64,000 nt of DNA from Trichobilharzia szidati (lineage: Eukaryota; Platyhelminthes; Trematoda; Strigeidida; Schistosomatidae), in the NCBI GenBank assembly GCA_944472155.2, contig OX235279.1, positions 173,083,868 to 173,147,867 of the forward strand, read 5' to 3'. The notes below the pieces were generated by a model. That model was not told the origin of the DNA. It saw nothing but the letters and a program-made list of their open reading frames with translations, and did not search any database. A program made the position numbers and the translations under genes. Of the stretch, positions 34,827 to 44,481 are shown piece after piece; within the stretch, counting starts at the first letter, position 1; every line of letters starts with the position of its first letter.

Positions 34827-35218
34827 TTATTTATTATTGTTCCCTTGGATTCCTAGTGGAACATAGGGCTTCAACTGCACATCTCCACTTGCTTCTCTCT
34901 TCTACTGTATTTTTCACCTGCATCCATGTTAGTCCATACTGTTTCAACTCTTCTTCACACCATCTCCTCCATGTCACCCTTGGACGTCCCACTCGCCGCT
35001 TCGCTTTCGGGTTCCACTCGAGTGATGGCCTGACGCGTGATGTCACCCAACGGCCTCCTCAGCGAGTGTCCAATCCATCTCCACTTTCTCCTGTATATTT
35101 GTTGGTCGATTGGTTCTTGTTTTGTTTCTTCCCATATTTTCTTGTTGGTGATTCTTTCCGGCCATCTGATCTTCAGTATGGAACGAAGACAGTTGTTGAT
35201 GAAGGTCTGCAACAGATT
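34827..35218 (-). mobile_element. RTE-type LINE subfamily B, 5-prime-truncated
   Basis: The minus strand gives WRWIGHSLRRPLGDITRQA, then WNPKAKRRVGRPRVTWRRWC, with the tail at 34827. It abuts an oppositely oriented RTE tail at 35219. Confidence 0.85.
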
Positions 35219-35347
35219 ACTACCCGCCAAATCGTGGTAAATCATGGACCCAGCTGAAGAGGACAGCACCAAGTAGAACAAGGTGGAGACGTGTTGTTGA
35301 GGCCCTACGTTCCACTTGGAACCCAAGAAAATAATAATAATAATAAT
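35219..35347 (+). mobile_element. RTE-type LINE tail fragment, antisense in intron
   Basis: CATGGACCCAGCTGAAGAGG, then GGTGGAGACGTG and TTCCACTTGGAACCCAAG with AAT repeats. It ends 262 bp before the M2 exon donor. Confidence 0.75.
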
Positions 35348-35608
35348 GAGGCAGTACATCGGCAGGGAGTCTCTAATCACGCGGGAGGTCAGGAAGCACT
35401 CCTAGGAAACTTCTCCAAGTTTGGTGGCCAGTAGTAAACTTGTAAAAATGAGGGAAGGTTGGGTGTTGGTTGACCGCATTCTGAAACTGCATGGCTTAAA
35501 GTCTGAAACTACATGTTCCATTCTGAAAACAAAGGGGTGACAGTAAAATAACATATATATATATATATAAATGTATTAGTTAGAATTTAAAAATGTTAGG
35601 AGACTTAC
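35348..35608. other. Intron start after the M2 exon
   Basis: Contains an (AT)n run at 35552-35569 and otherwise nothing. Confidence 0.5.
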
Positions 35609-35695
35609 CCAAGTAGGGCACAATAGTTGACGCAGATGGCGTAGAATTAGCAAGTATTTTTAACAACAAAGAGAATGCCACAAATATGTTCATGC
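35609..35695 (-). CDS. Channel subunit, exon for the pore-lining M2 segment
   Basis: The 87-base exon reads MNIFVAFSLLLKILAN followed by STPSASTIVPYL, which is M2 and the M2-M3 loop. With the Lys of the previous exon as 0 prime, position 9 prime is Val rather than the usual Leu gate, 16 prime is Lys and 20 prime is Asn. The outer acidic ring of cation channels is therefore missing too, which agrees with the Pro-Ala-Lys motif upstream. The acceptor AG is at 35696-35697, the donor GTAAGT begins at 35608, and the phases are 1 and 1. The exon was located by translation between the M1 and M3 exons; joining them gives VPYLG-YFYCLN without a gap. Confidence 0.9.
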
Positions 35696-35697
35696 CT

Positions 35698-36169
35698 GTT
35701 TTGTTTGAAAAATAAAATAACTTGCAAAATATTTGCCAATATGTAAAAGAAAATGGAGAATAAATTTGTCTTCGCCTGATTTTGCATATACTACTCATAT
35801 TTCATGGAGTGAAGCTTGTCAGTATACACTATTCTGTATTGACTTCAAGATGCTGGTGCATTATATACTTAGGAATCGTTATACGTCAGACGGATGTGTT
35901 TCAGTTTTGTTGTGTTTTCTTGCTCATCTAGGTGATTGGTTTAACTGTGGGGTTGCTAGATGCACGCTCAATCCCCCCCCTTTTTCAGTACTACTATAAG
36001 CTTGACTAGGTTTTCAGGAGTGGACGAGAATCTAACCGCCAACCACGCGGTTGGTGAGTATTCTACCATTGAAACCCCGGGGCCATTACATTACAGCTAC
36101 CTCAGATAGTCTCGACATAGTCTCAACCTACTTCTCTCCTTTTTCTCATTCATTACAATTACGATCGAT
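35698..36169. other. Intron, unassigned
   Basis: Nothing recognised. Confidence 0.3.
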
Positions 36170-36398
36170 AAAGTTCATCGGTAGTTCAGGAGTGGAATGC
36201 TCATGGGGTTCGACTCCCACGCTACTCAATCCTTCACTATGTAGCTGGTAGTTAGCTAAGAAAAGAAGGCAGACTGTGGGCGTAAGGCAAGCAATCTCAT
36301 CACGTAAAAGCAACGCAGGCGCTCATGTAACTTCAGAGCTTAGAGCTTGAAGCCCTGTGTTCCACTCGGAACACAAAGGTATGAAAAAGAAAGGATTG
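36170..36398 (+). repeat. SINE T-like, old copy
   Basis: A tRNA-like head (CGGTAGTTCAGGAGTGGAAT, GGGGTTCGACTCCC) is followed by a tail with TAGAGCTTGAAGCCCTGTGT, TCCACTCGGAACACAAAGG and AAAAAG, the SINE T body type 2 ending. Confidence 0.6.
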
Positions 36399-36639
36399 AG
36401 AAGAGATGTGGCAGATGCAGATACATTCTAGCCGCACACAATGGGATGGAAAGCACCTGATCTAGATTCCACTGATAAGCATTTCTACTACAACCAATGC
36501 AAATTACATATTATAACATCATTAATAGTCAGGTTATTTTCTGTTTGCTTTGGATTCACGCAGAAAACTATAAATATTTGTCCTGGATAATTATATGCTT
36601 ATGATGAATGAAAGTAAATTATCTTCTGTGTGTTGACGT

Positions 36640-37080
36640 CAATCCATGGAACTTAGAAATTCAGTATTTTTCTATAGTTCGCAATCTTCTTCTCCATTTG
36701 TCAGGTGGATAATACAATTTTCAAGATACGTGGATGCACAGATGCTCAATCATTTCTATTTCATGTATTCTCAGTTAGATTTGACAAAGAAAGCTTCACT
36801 AAGTTGTGTCACACCCCCCATCTTGCTTTACCCGGATATAAAGTCTCACTTTGTCCTATCCTACTCTAGGGCTATGCTATAGTTGAGCTTATTTTCTGGA
36901 TTTTTCATCTTAATGGTGTCTACTAGTCTAGATTTTGCAATGTTTTTGTTTTCCGTTTGTATAACTTACCGGTCGGTGTAGTTGACCTTGGAACCATGGA
37001 TGAGTAAACTAAATCACTTTGTTCAGTAAGCTTAGCAAGGATCCTTTAACGGACACGATTTGTCACTAAGTGAGTCTGTG
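36640..37080 (-). mobile_element. PLE group 4 remnant
   Basis: Same order as 20398-20830 and 22965-23540 (TCTTCTCCATTTGTCAGG, CTCAATCATTTCTATTTCA, GTCTAGATTTTGCAATG), more decayed. Confidence 0.6.
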
Positions 37081-37129
37081 GATGACTGTATGACAGTTTT
37101 GTTCCTAAGTTGTTATGATCCTTATGGAG

Positions 37130-37440
37130 TGTTTCAGGGGTGACCTGTTTGTATGATAATAGTGGAGAGAGAGAGAAACATTGATACCTGGAGCTTTATT
37201 TATCTAAATAACCGTTGTAACAACAGAAGGCAAGATACGGAAGCCAAGGTATATTTTCAACTGATCAGTTTTATACTCTCTAACCAATCACTGAGCGTGT
37301 GATTTTGGCTTCCACTAAACGACGTGAAATAGAATGTTCAAATACATGTATAGTATTCTGTTGCTAATGCCGAATTTAACTGTGAGAATATGTGAGAATA
37401 ATATTCTGTTGGAACACATTGTTCTGTATCACACCACTAC
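37130..37440 (+). repeat. LTR-like repeat, uninterrupted copy
   Basis: Homologous to 24120-24210 plus 24838-25135. It is the empty-site counterpart of the RTE insertion there. Confidence 0.65.
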
Positions 37441-37479
37441 ACCATGAATACTTGGGAGATGAGTGGTTCTAACTTAAAT

Positions 37480-37700
37480 CATGAATCGACATCGGTCAGA
37501 GAACCACTGAAACGCATGAAGTTCTTTGAAGGCTTACTTCATCATAGCTTCACTCTGATTCTTCAGCACCACCAGCCACAGAAGCCAGAACCTTCGGGTT
37601 ACGATAAGAGCCCGTTGGTCGTTCAGTCACTGACAAGGAATCCAACAGCCCATGAATTCTAGCTTCTGCAGTGCACAGCGCCACCACCGGCCAATTTCAT
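37480..37700 (-). repeat. Hammerhead-type SINE, old copy
   Basis: On the minus strand: leader AGAAGCTAGAATTCATGGGC, a tRNA-like part and GCTGAAGAATCAGAGTGAAG in place of core and stem II. Stem II is lost. Confidence 0.6.
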
Positions 37701-37799
37701 CAGCAAGTATTTGTTCTCACACCCGACTTGGTGGACCCCACTGATTGCAGCTTGGAATGCATTTCATACTATGATAATACATGCTTGATGAATATATAT

Positions 37800-38140
37800 T
37801 TGATAAAATACACAGTAATCAATCTCCTCCTACCTACATTACTTCTTAGATTTCGAGTCTGTCCCACCCTTTGGGTAGTTGAGTAATAATGCATGCAGTG
37901 CGATTGCTGAGCTTTTTTCTAAATTACTTATCTTCGCGGATTAGAACGACTGACTCTGCAAGGATAAGTAATTTAGAAAAAAGCTCAGCACTACATTGCA
38001 CTGCATGCATTAGCACAACCACACAATAGGGTGGGAGAGGGTTAAAATTCTAAGAAGTAATATAGGTAAGTGGAGAGAAGGATTGATTGCTGAATCTTGG
38101 TTCATCGAGTGATCTACACCCAACATAAGCAACAGAAATG
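37800..38140. repeat. Inverted duplication of PLE group 4 sequence
   Basis: Inner arms TGCTGAGCTTTTTTCTAAAT... at 37906-37931 and 37962-37990 are exact inverses; outward similarity drops but continues about 100 bases each way, including GCATGCAGTGC and TTACTTCTTAG. The spacer is about 30 bases. Confidence 0.75.
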
Positions 38141-38161
38141 ACTCAATGCAAATGCCAGAGA

Positions 38162-38400
38162 GTGCGTCGGTGGCATAGTGGTTAGGATGCTCGCCGACCA
38201 TACACATGGTCCGGGGATCGATTCCCGGCCGACGCACTCCTTGACCTCGCTAAGCCAGAAATAAAGTTGGTAAAGAGGAAAGGTTGGGCATGAGGCTAGC
38301 AACCTTATCCTGTAAAAATAAACATTACTGAAGAAACTTCAAGCCACTAGCTTGAAGCTCTATGCTCCACTGGGGAAACCTGAAGGCATAAAGAAAACAT
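38162..38400 (+). repeat. tRNA-derived SINE T, body type 2
   Basis: Head 38162-38237 (GTGCGTCGG ... CCGACGCAC), then ACCTCGCTAAGCCAGAAATA, AGAGGAAAGGTTGGGCATGA and a tail with CTAGCTTGAAGCTCTATGCT and CCACTGGGGAAACC. Confidence 0.82.
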
Positions 38401-38453
38401 ATGGGAGATATAGAAGATATTATTACCAGTCAAATCAGAGGATAATGAATAAT

Positions 38454-38616
38454 TTATATATGTCCAGATCAAGTTCACTTTTAACAAACAGTTTGAAAAA
38501 ATTTGGGCATTGGGTACATGATATTCATTATAATAAAGGTTTTTGTATTTCCCAATGAATGAATGTCGTTTTGTTTTTCATTCATAGGGAAATAATACAA
38601 AAACCTTTATTATGAT
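38454..38616 (-). mobile_element. Short foldback PLE tail with direct repeats
   Basis: Flanked by GGATAATGAATAAT at 38440-38453 and 38617-38630. The arms around 38527-38563 and 38577-38616 share AATAAAGGTTTTTGTATT and its inverse, with a 3-base gap. The head has TATATATGTCCAGATC and TTTGGGCATTGGG, a diverged form of the group 4 end. Confidence 0.78.
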
Positions 38617-38659
38617 GGATAATGAATAATGTTAAAATTTATTATTATTATTATAACAC

Positions 38660-38975
38660 ATTATAACATCTCATTTCCCACATTACTTACTTCCCATTGT
38701 ATTATCTTCTACTGATAACACTAATAGTATTTCTGAATGTACTTTGTCCTCCTTTCTATTTCACTCATGTCTTTTTTTGATTTTACTCATATGTCTAATC
38801 AGTTTTGCTCATGTATATAAATGAAGCAAGGAAGTTGTTGTGTGAGTAGTATCTTGATATGATTATGAGTGGTAATATGTATTGTACTCGAAACGTGGTC
38901 GCATAAGTAAATATTACTTACTGTATAACACACTGTATGTGACTTTATCAAAATAAAATTTTGTTCCATAATAGT
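38660..38975 (+). mobile_element. PLE group 4, 3-prime region
   Basis: GATATGATTATGAG, CTCGAAACGTGGTC, TAACACACTGT and TTTATCAAAATAAAATTTTG follow the group 4 order on the plus strand. Confidence 0.6.
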
Positions 38976-39221
38976 ATTAATGTAAATATTGGAAGTAATA
39001 GAAGACTTGATAATACCGCTACTTAAAGGAGGCATAGCAGAGACCCTGCATAGGAACAGAATCAGGGTGGCATTGAAACCAACCAAATACCAAGAGACAC
39101 ACACCAAATACCATGTGATGACTCTTGCGTCAATCACAAAGATCAAACTAGTGGAACGGGGTCACTCAATGTGTCAGAGAACATGTATTTAACTAGGCAT
39201 AGAAAGATTGAACATAGTAAA

Positions 39222-39555
39222 TTATCATTATTATTAATGTTGTTTCCTTTAATTCCTAGGGCTTTAGCCGTGTGTCTCCATTGCGTTTGGTTCTCTGCTA
39301 GAGTTTTTACCTGGCTCCAAGTCTGCCCAGACGTTTTCATCTCCTCTTCACATGACATCCTCCAAGTCACCCTTGGGCGACCAACTCACCGCTTGCCTTT
39401 CGGGTTCCACTCGAGCGATGGCCTGGCGTTTGATGTCACTTGATGGTTTCCTCAGAGTATGGCCAATCCATCTCCATTTCTTCCTGCTTATTTGTTTCAC
39501 AATCGGTTCCTGCTGGGTTGGTTCGCTCCCAGAGATCTCTGTTGCTGATCTCGAA
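39222..39555 (-). mobile_element. RTE-type LINE subfamily A, tail copy
   Basis: The minus strand encodes SGSEPTQQEPIVKQISRKKW, then RWIGHTLRKPSSDIKRQA, and the tail lies at 39222. Confidence 0.85.
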
Positions 39556-39944
39556 TAAATCTCTGCCATTCTAATGCATTCACTAGCATTTAATCATGCA
39601 CATAAGGTGGTGAGATGGAGTAGAAGTGTTAAAAAGCAATACAATTGCGTGGAAAGAGGTTAGTTAATCTTCGAATCCTTATTCATCAAATCTACACTGA
39701 ACACGTGTAACCAAAACGACGCCACACCAACCCTAGACATATGGAAAACTACAGTAAAAACAACCCAGAGGTATGGGGTGAAGCAGTTAAAAATAATTGG
39801 GAAATTGTGACAGATATATACTCAAGTGATTTTGTCCAAAACGTCATTATCCGTATCATTTTAGTGAACTTATCTCAGATGCAGTTATACACAAACCTAC
39901 TGAGTGTTTCTTTTTATTTGTCAAGAGAGTGTAGATGATTGATA

Positions 39945-40280
39945 ATAAGTTTGTGGAAAGACTGTCAGGCAGGATAAGTCAGCAAAGAGGAAATCTAGCA
40001 GACAATGAACCAACCAACGACCTATAAATCAACAGAAATGCAGAATGGATTGGACAAACGCTGAGAAGACATCATATGTCTGGCAGACTCTAGAACAGGG
40101 AGCTACAAGTTGAGCGTGGTTCATAGGGTGGTGACATTGGAGAAATCGGGTCAGGGTGAGGAGATTAAATATTGCAGACGGTTGTGGCAGACTCAGCTCA
40201 ATATGACTCCAGAAAAGAGAGGGAAACAGAGATGTGCCACTAAAGCCCTCTGTGTTACTCAGACCCCAAAGGAAGAATAA
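39945..40280 (+). mobile_element. RTE-type LINE, old tail copy, antisense in intron
   Basis: GGATTGGACAAACGCTGAG, TCGGGTCAGGG and CACTAAAGCCCTCTGTGTTA follow the RTE order. It ends about 107 bp before the M1 exon donor. Confidence 0.6.
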
Positions 40281-40386
40281 TGACAGTAAGGAGAAGAAAT
40301 ATGGTCTTATTAAATCATTTACAGTGATTTTCTTTCAGAAATTATTGCAAATCATAATTATAAAACAATTATCAAAATCAACTTAC

Positions 40387-40505
40387 TTAAAATCATCTTA
40401 GCTGGGATTTGCGGTGGCAGCCAAAATATCACTGTTGTGATCACGCTCAACAGAACACACGGAAATACTAACAAGTATCCATAGAAGGCAGGATTACGTT
40501 TCAAG
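40387..40505 (-). CDS. Channel subunit, exon for M1 and the Pro-Ala-Lys selectivity motif
   Basis: This 119-base exon carries the first membrane segment: LKRNPAFYGYLLVFPCVLL, then SVITTVIFWLPP, then QIPAKMIL. It aligns with the family pattern R-x-P-x-F-Y at the start of M1 and with the short M1-M2 linker. The linker normally ends Gly-Glu-Lys in cation channels; here it ends Pro-Ala-Lys, placing Pro at -2 prime, Ala at -1 prime and Lys at 0 prime, the arrangement seen in glycine, GABA and invertebrate acetylcholine-gated chloride channels. The acceptor AG is at 40506-40507, the donor GTAAGT begins at 40386, and the phases (2 in, 1 out) fit the neighbouring exons. Confidence 0.92.
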
Positions 40506-40624
40506 CTGTAATAGAGAAATATATATGTAGGTAAGTTATAAACCGCAACTGTTTGTATAAATAGTTTTGCGTAAATTACGGACTGAAAGAAGAAAATAAT
40601 AATTTCTATTATTTATGCAGAACA

Positions 40625-41640
40625 GTAATGATAACAATCATTGTATATAAAACAAATCACAGTGGGGAAAGAGCCAATCTACTTTCAGCTTGATTATAAA
40701 GGTGAAAACATTGCAGCGATGATCAACAGAAGGCTGAGTATATCACTAGCCATAGCCTATCCTGCAGCTAAGCTCGTTCCCATTCATCGAACAACTTACT
40801 GTTTGATGCAATCAAAAATCGATAGATATCCTTCTCATGTTAACTCCAACTGTATATACAAATTTACATGTATCTGTGGGAGAAGTTACATTGGAATGAC
40901 AGAAAGAAGGGCATATCTACGATTTTCTGAACATATACTAAAAAATCATGTCTAAAGGGAACAAATGCTTTAAACAGTGCCATCACCAGGCATCTCCTTG
41001 ACACGGGTCATGAGGTGGACGTCAAAAAGTCGTTCAAAATTATCAATAAGCAAAAGAGCTCAATTCTTGATATAAGAATAAAACTTGGGCACTGTGGTAG
41101 AGTGTAATTCCATTATGGGTAAATTTTTATTTTTGATAGAGTCTCACAGTGTTATACAGTAATCAGTAAATATTACTGTATAACACTGTGAGACTCTATC
41201 AAAAATAAAAATTTACCCATAATGGAGCTCAATTCTCCTTAAGTTTGCTGAAGCCATTTCCATCAAGTGCTTGAAACCTGATTTATGCGTCCAGAAAGAA
41301 GCAGTTATCAGTCTTTCTTTTCCCTGGTAACTGGATATTTTTCATCTGTCTTTCATCTGAATGCGAAATGCTGAAAAGTTTCCATTGTATACGATTATTA
41401 TTGTTCGGAATAATGTTTAATATTACAAATATATATGTATATATTATTAGTGTATGCGATTAATTTTTGTTTAAAATGAACTCTGTGCAAGTATGTTAAA
41501 ATTATTTTTGTAGATATATTTAATAATGTCTTTGCCCTGTAAGCAGCTGACGAGAATAAAACATGGTACCATTTTATTCTGCAAAAACTGTAGTTCTTGC
41601 TTTGTTCAAAAACAATCATTGTATTTCAAGCAACAATAGT
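40625..41640 (+). mobile_element. PLE group 1, linker, GIY-YIG endonuclease and 3-prime region, with a foldback insertion
   Basis: Open frame 40641-40955: FQLDYKGENIAAMINRRLSI, then NCIYKFTCICGRSYIGMTER. After a frameshift it continues in another frame to 41067, is cut by the foldback insertion 41068-41224, and resumes with the conserved C-terminus (ATTTATGCGTCCAGAAAGAA) and a 3-prime region matching 50720-51115. Confidence 0.85.
41068..41224 (-). mobile_element. Short foldback PLE tail with direct repeats
   Basis: Flanked by GAGCTCAATTCT at 41056-41067 and 41225-41236. Arms 41110-41163 and 41172-41225 are a perfect 54-bp inverted repeat around an 8-base loop. It is inserted in PLE group 1; the copy at 50480-51115 has the site empty. 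Confidence 0.93.
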
Positions 41641-41878
41641 AATTATACAGGTTTGTATTTTTCAGCACTGTGCATGAATCAGACATTCATCTAACTCTTA
41701 GCTTCGTCTAGTTAACTAGATTGCTAGTTTTCTAGCCGCTCCCAAGCTATGATAAAGAGGAAGGGTTGAGTATTGGGCTGGCGACCCAACACCACAAAGG
41801 CTGTCAAACTGCTAGTGAAACTTCAACGCACAGAAAATATTTTAAAAAATGCAAAAAATTCAAATAACAAACTCATTC
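41641..41878. other. Intron; possible SINE T remnant
   Basis: GATAAAGAGGAAGGGTTGAG at about 41751 matches the SINE T body. Confidence 0.4.
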
Positions 41879-42032
41879 ATCAAGTTACAGGATTTCATCA
41901 TGAGCTGACATTGGTTAGAGAACCATTGGAAATCCTTCAAGGGAATACTGGACAGCTGTTTCGTCCTAGTCTGGGACTCTTCAGTAGTACGTATCCACCG
42001 GAGTTCGGACCCAAAACCTCCTGGTTACAAGA
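41879..42032 (-). repeat. Hammerhead-type SINE with the best-preserved core
   Basis: On the minus strand: CTGAAGA at 41984-41978, stem II GTCC/GGAC with a short loop, GAAA at 41962-41959, a C-G closed loop AGCT, then TC and CAGTA. The stem I partner TACT lies just before the heptamer with one mismatched base. The predicted cleavage is between 41951 and 41950. Confidence 0.8.
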
Positions 42033-42195
42033 CCAGCTCGGGTCCCAATGGCCTAATGGTCTACGAGCTCGCGTACTGGGTGAGTGCTTACTGACGATAA
42101 GTCAAACTAGGACGAAACAGCTGTCCAGTACTCCCCATGTTTTTCAGTGGTTCTCTAATCGAAGTCAGCTCATGATGAAATCCTGTAACCAAACT
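42033..42195 (+). repeat. Hammerhead-type SINE, head to head with the preceding copy
   Basis: GGGTCCCAATGGCCTAATGG starts the tRNA-like part; the core reads TACTGACGATAAGTC, so CTGANGA is mutated; then GGACGAAACAGCTGTC, CAGTA and the tail. Confidence 0.78.
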
Positions 42196-42816
42196 TATTC
42201 TTCGCTGGAATCAGAGAGGTGAAATGAAGCAGGCTGATTGGTGAAAGCCTTTGGGAGGCCAGTCAGACATTTATTTACTTGTTACAAATAAATAAAATAT
42301 TGGTAATAACTTGCTTTTAATTACGGATTATAAAATAGATTTATCAGCCCTTTTTCTTCCACTTATCACTTCCCACAACACCCGTGACAAATGTGATAAT
42401 AGTTGAATTTTTATATCCAGTAGCCGTACAAGCATAATTTTCAATCAAATATCTTTTAGTTTTACCCAAAGGTAATATACAAGGAGGTAGTTGCCAGTAG
42501 TGAAAAGAATGCTCAGTATCTGTTAAGATGGCTTTAGTCAATTGCTTGCAAGAATTAAAATGCGCCTGTTAACAACAAACGTCACTTAGTTGGGTCAAGG
42601 ACACACAAACCCTGCTAACTACAGCATTCAGTGTAAAACATAGTTTCTCTTTTGAGAAGCTCAGGTAAGAATAAGGAGGGGAACAATAAAAAAGAATGGG
42701 TACAATACATGAATTACTAAAAATTTTAAGATAAGTGGTTGAGTTATGTTGAGAAGTCTCAACTTCTTCTTTAAGTGATAAATTAAACGAAAGATTTTTT
42801 TGCTTAGAAATCAACC
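42196..42816. other. Intron, unassigned
   Basis: Nothing recognised. Confidence 0.3.
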
Positions 42817-43077
42817 AGCTGTCTTCGCTTCATACTGAAGTTCAGATGGCCAGCCAGAAAGGATTGGCAACAAGGAACTTTAGTAACACAGCAACCAAGG
42901 ATCTGTTACCTGACAAATATTCAGGTGCAAATGGAGATGAACTGGACATACGCTGAAGACGCTGTTGAATGACACCGTGCGCCAGGGATTCAACTGGAAG
43001 CCGAATGAGAGACAGCAAGTTGGACCTGGGTCCAAGGATGACATAGATGAGGTCTTATAAAGCAGAAACAGAATCTT
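42817..43077 (+). mobile_element. RTE-type LINE, older copy, first part
   Basis: CAGCTGTCTTCGCTTCATAC, then GATGGCCAGCCAGAAAGG. It continues at 43608-43700 after the insertion. Confidence 0.65.
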
Positions 43078-43089
43078 ATGGGTAATCGT

Positions 43090-43595
43090 CAGCATCAAAA
43101 ATAAGATCCGGATTTTCAACTCCAATATGAAGTCAGTGCTACTCACTATACGGATCAGAGACTTAGCGCGTCATAAAGAGTATCTCAAACAAACTACAGA
43201 ACTTCATTAACAGTTGTCTTTGCTCAATACTCCTCAGGATCAGCTGGCCGGCCAGAAAACATCAGCAACAGGGATCTTTGGGAGCGAACCAACACAGCAG
43301 GAACCGATTGTGAAACAAATAGGCAGGGAGAAATGGAGATGGATTGCAGGCCATACTCTGAGGAAACCATCAAGTGACATCACTAGACAAGCCACTACTC
43401 GAGTGGAACCCGTAAGGGAAGTGGCGAGTTGGTCGTCAGTGCAAGGGTGACTTGGAGGAGGTCATGTGAAGAGGAGATGAAAGCGTGTAGGCGGACTTGG
43501 AGCGAGGTGAAGACTCTAGCAGAGAACCGAAAGCAACGGAGACGCACGGCTGAAGCCTTATGTTCCTCTAGGAATTAAAGGAAAGAATAATAATA
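43090..43595 (+). mobile_element. RTE-type LINE subfamily A nested in an older RTE
   Basis: Direct repeats ATGGGTAATCGT at 43078-43089 and 43596-43607. It begins at AGCATCAAAAATAAGATCCG and ends in the GGAATTAAAGG tail with AAT repeats. Confidence 0.88.
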
Positions 43596-43607
43596 ATGGG
43601 TAATCGT

Positions 43608-43700
43608 GAAGCCAGATGAAAGTGGTTGCAGAGAACAGGATGAAATGGAGAGGTACTGTTGAGGCCCTAAGTTCCACCTGGAAACCAAGGGAATAGTAAT
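43608..43700 (+). mobile_element. RTE-type LINE, older copy, tail
   Basis: GTTGAGGCCCTAAGTTCCAC, then CTGGAAACCAAGGGAATAG; continues 42817-43077. Confidence 0.65.
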
Positions 43701-44213
43701 ACACGGCTGCTCAAAATTCACTAGGTACGGCAGAGTTTCACATCTGTGATCTAGTAATCCCAAGCCAACGTAAAATAAATATATATATTCTTGAATACTT
43801 AATATTTTATTTCTTCCTATTTCATACTGCCTATGATATCCAATGAGACATAGTTTCTCTTGTATACTTTTGAAAAGAAAAAACAAAGTGAAGAATAAAA
43901 TAAAAACAAAAAAAATTTCGAAATATTTTCTAAATAACTAAATCCAGTTAAATTTACTTACTAAATTTTTCTCACTTGAAATGATGTGGTTTCAAATAAT
44001 AATCATAGTATAAATAAATAGTTAAAGTAGGAAATTGAACATTTAACGTTTGCCTGTTTGTTTATCCGCATCAGTTGATGTATTATGCACAGATAGACGA
44101 ACGCGTGTGCACATACTCACAGAGAAACACACAAAGAAGTAGATATGCCTTAATTTGAGGATTTTCACACTACTTACTGCATACATAATCTGACTTTACT
44201 GTATGCCGTAATT

Positions 44214-44216
<3 letters not shown>
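43701..44216. other. Intron, unassigned
   Basis: Nothing recognised. Confidence 0.3.

Positions 44217-44257
<41 letters not shown>
44217..44257. repeat. (AT)n microsatellite
   Basis: About 20 AT units with one interruption. Confidence 0.9.
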
Positions 44258-44481
44258 TGTATTCTGTTATTTTCCAGAATTATCTTGATTTAATCCACTC
44301 GTGTTTATTTTACAGGGAAAATAATTGGTTTTCCCTCTTTTTGAAGAGATTTACATTTCAGATTTTCAAGATCTTTCGCATAATAATCATAATAAAAGTA
44401 ATAGTAGAAGTAGTAATTGCAGTCATAATGCTAGTTGTTTGTAAGTGTGGCAATCGAAACTAAGAAAATCATTTTACCCCC

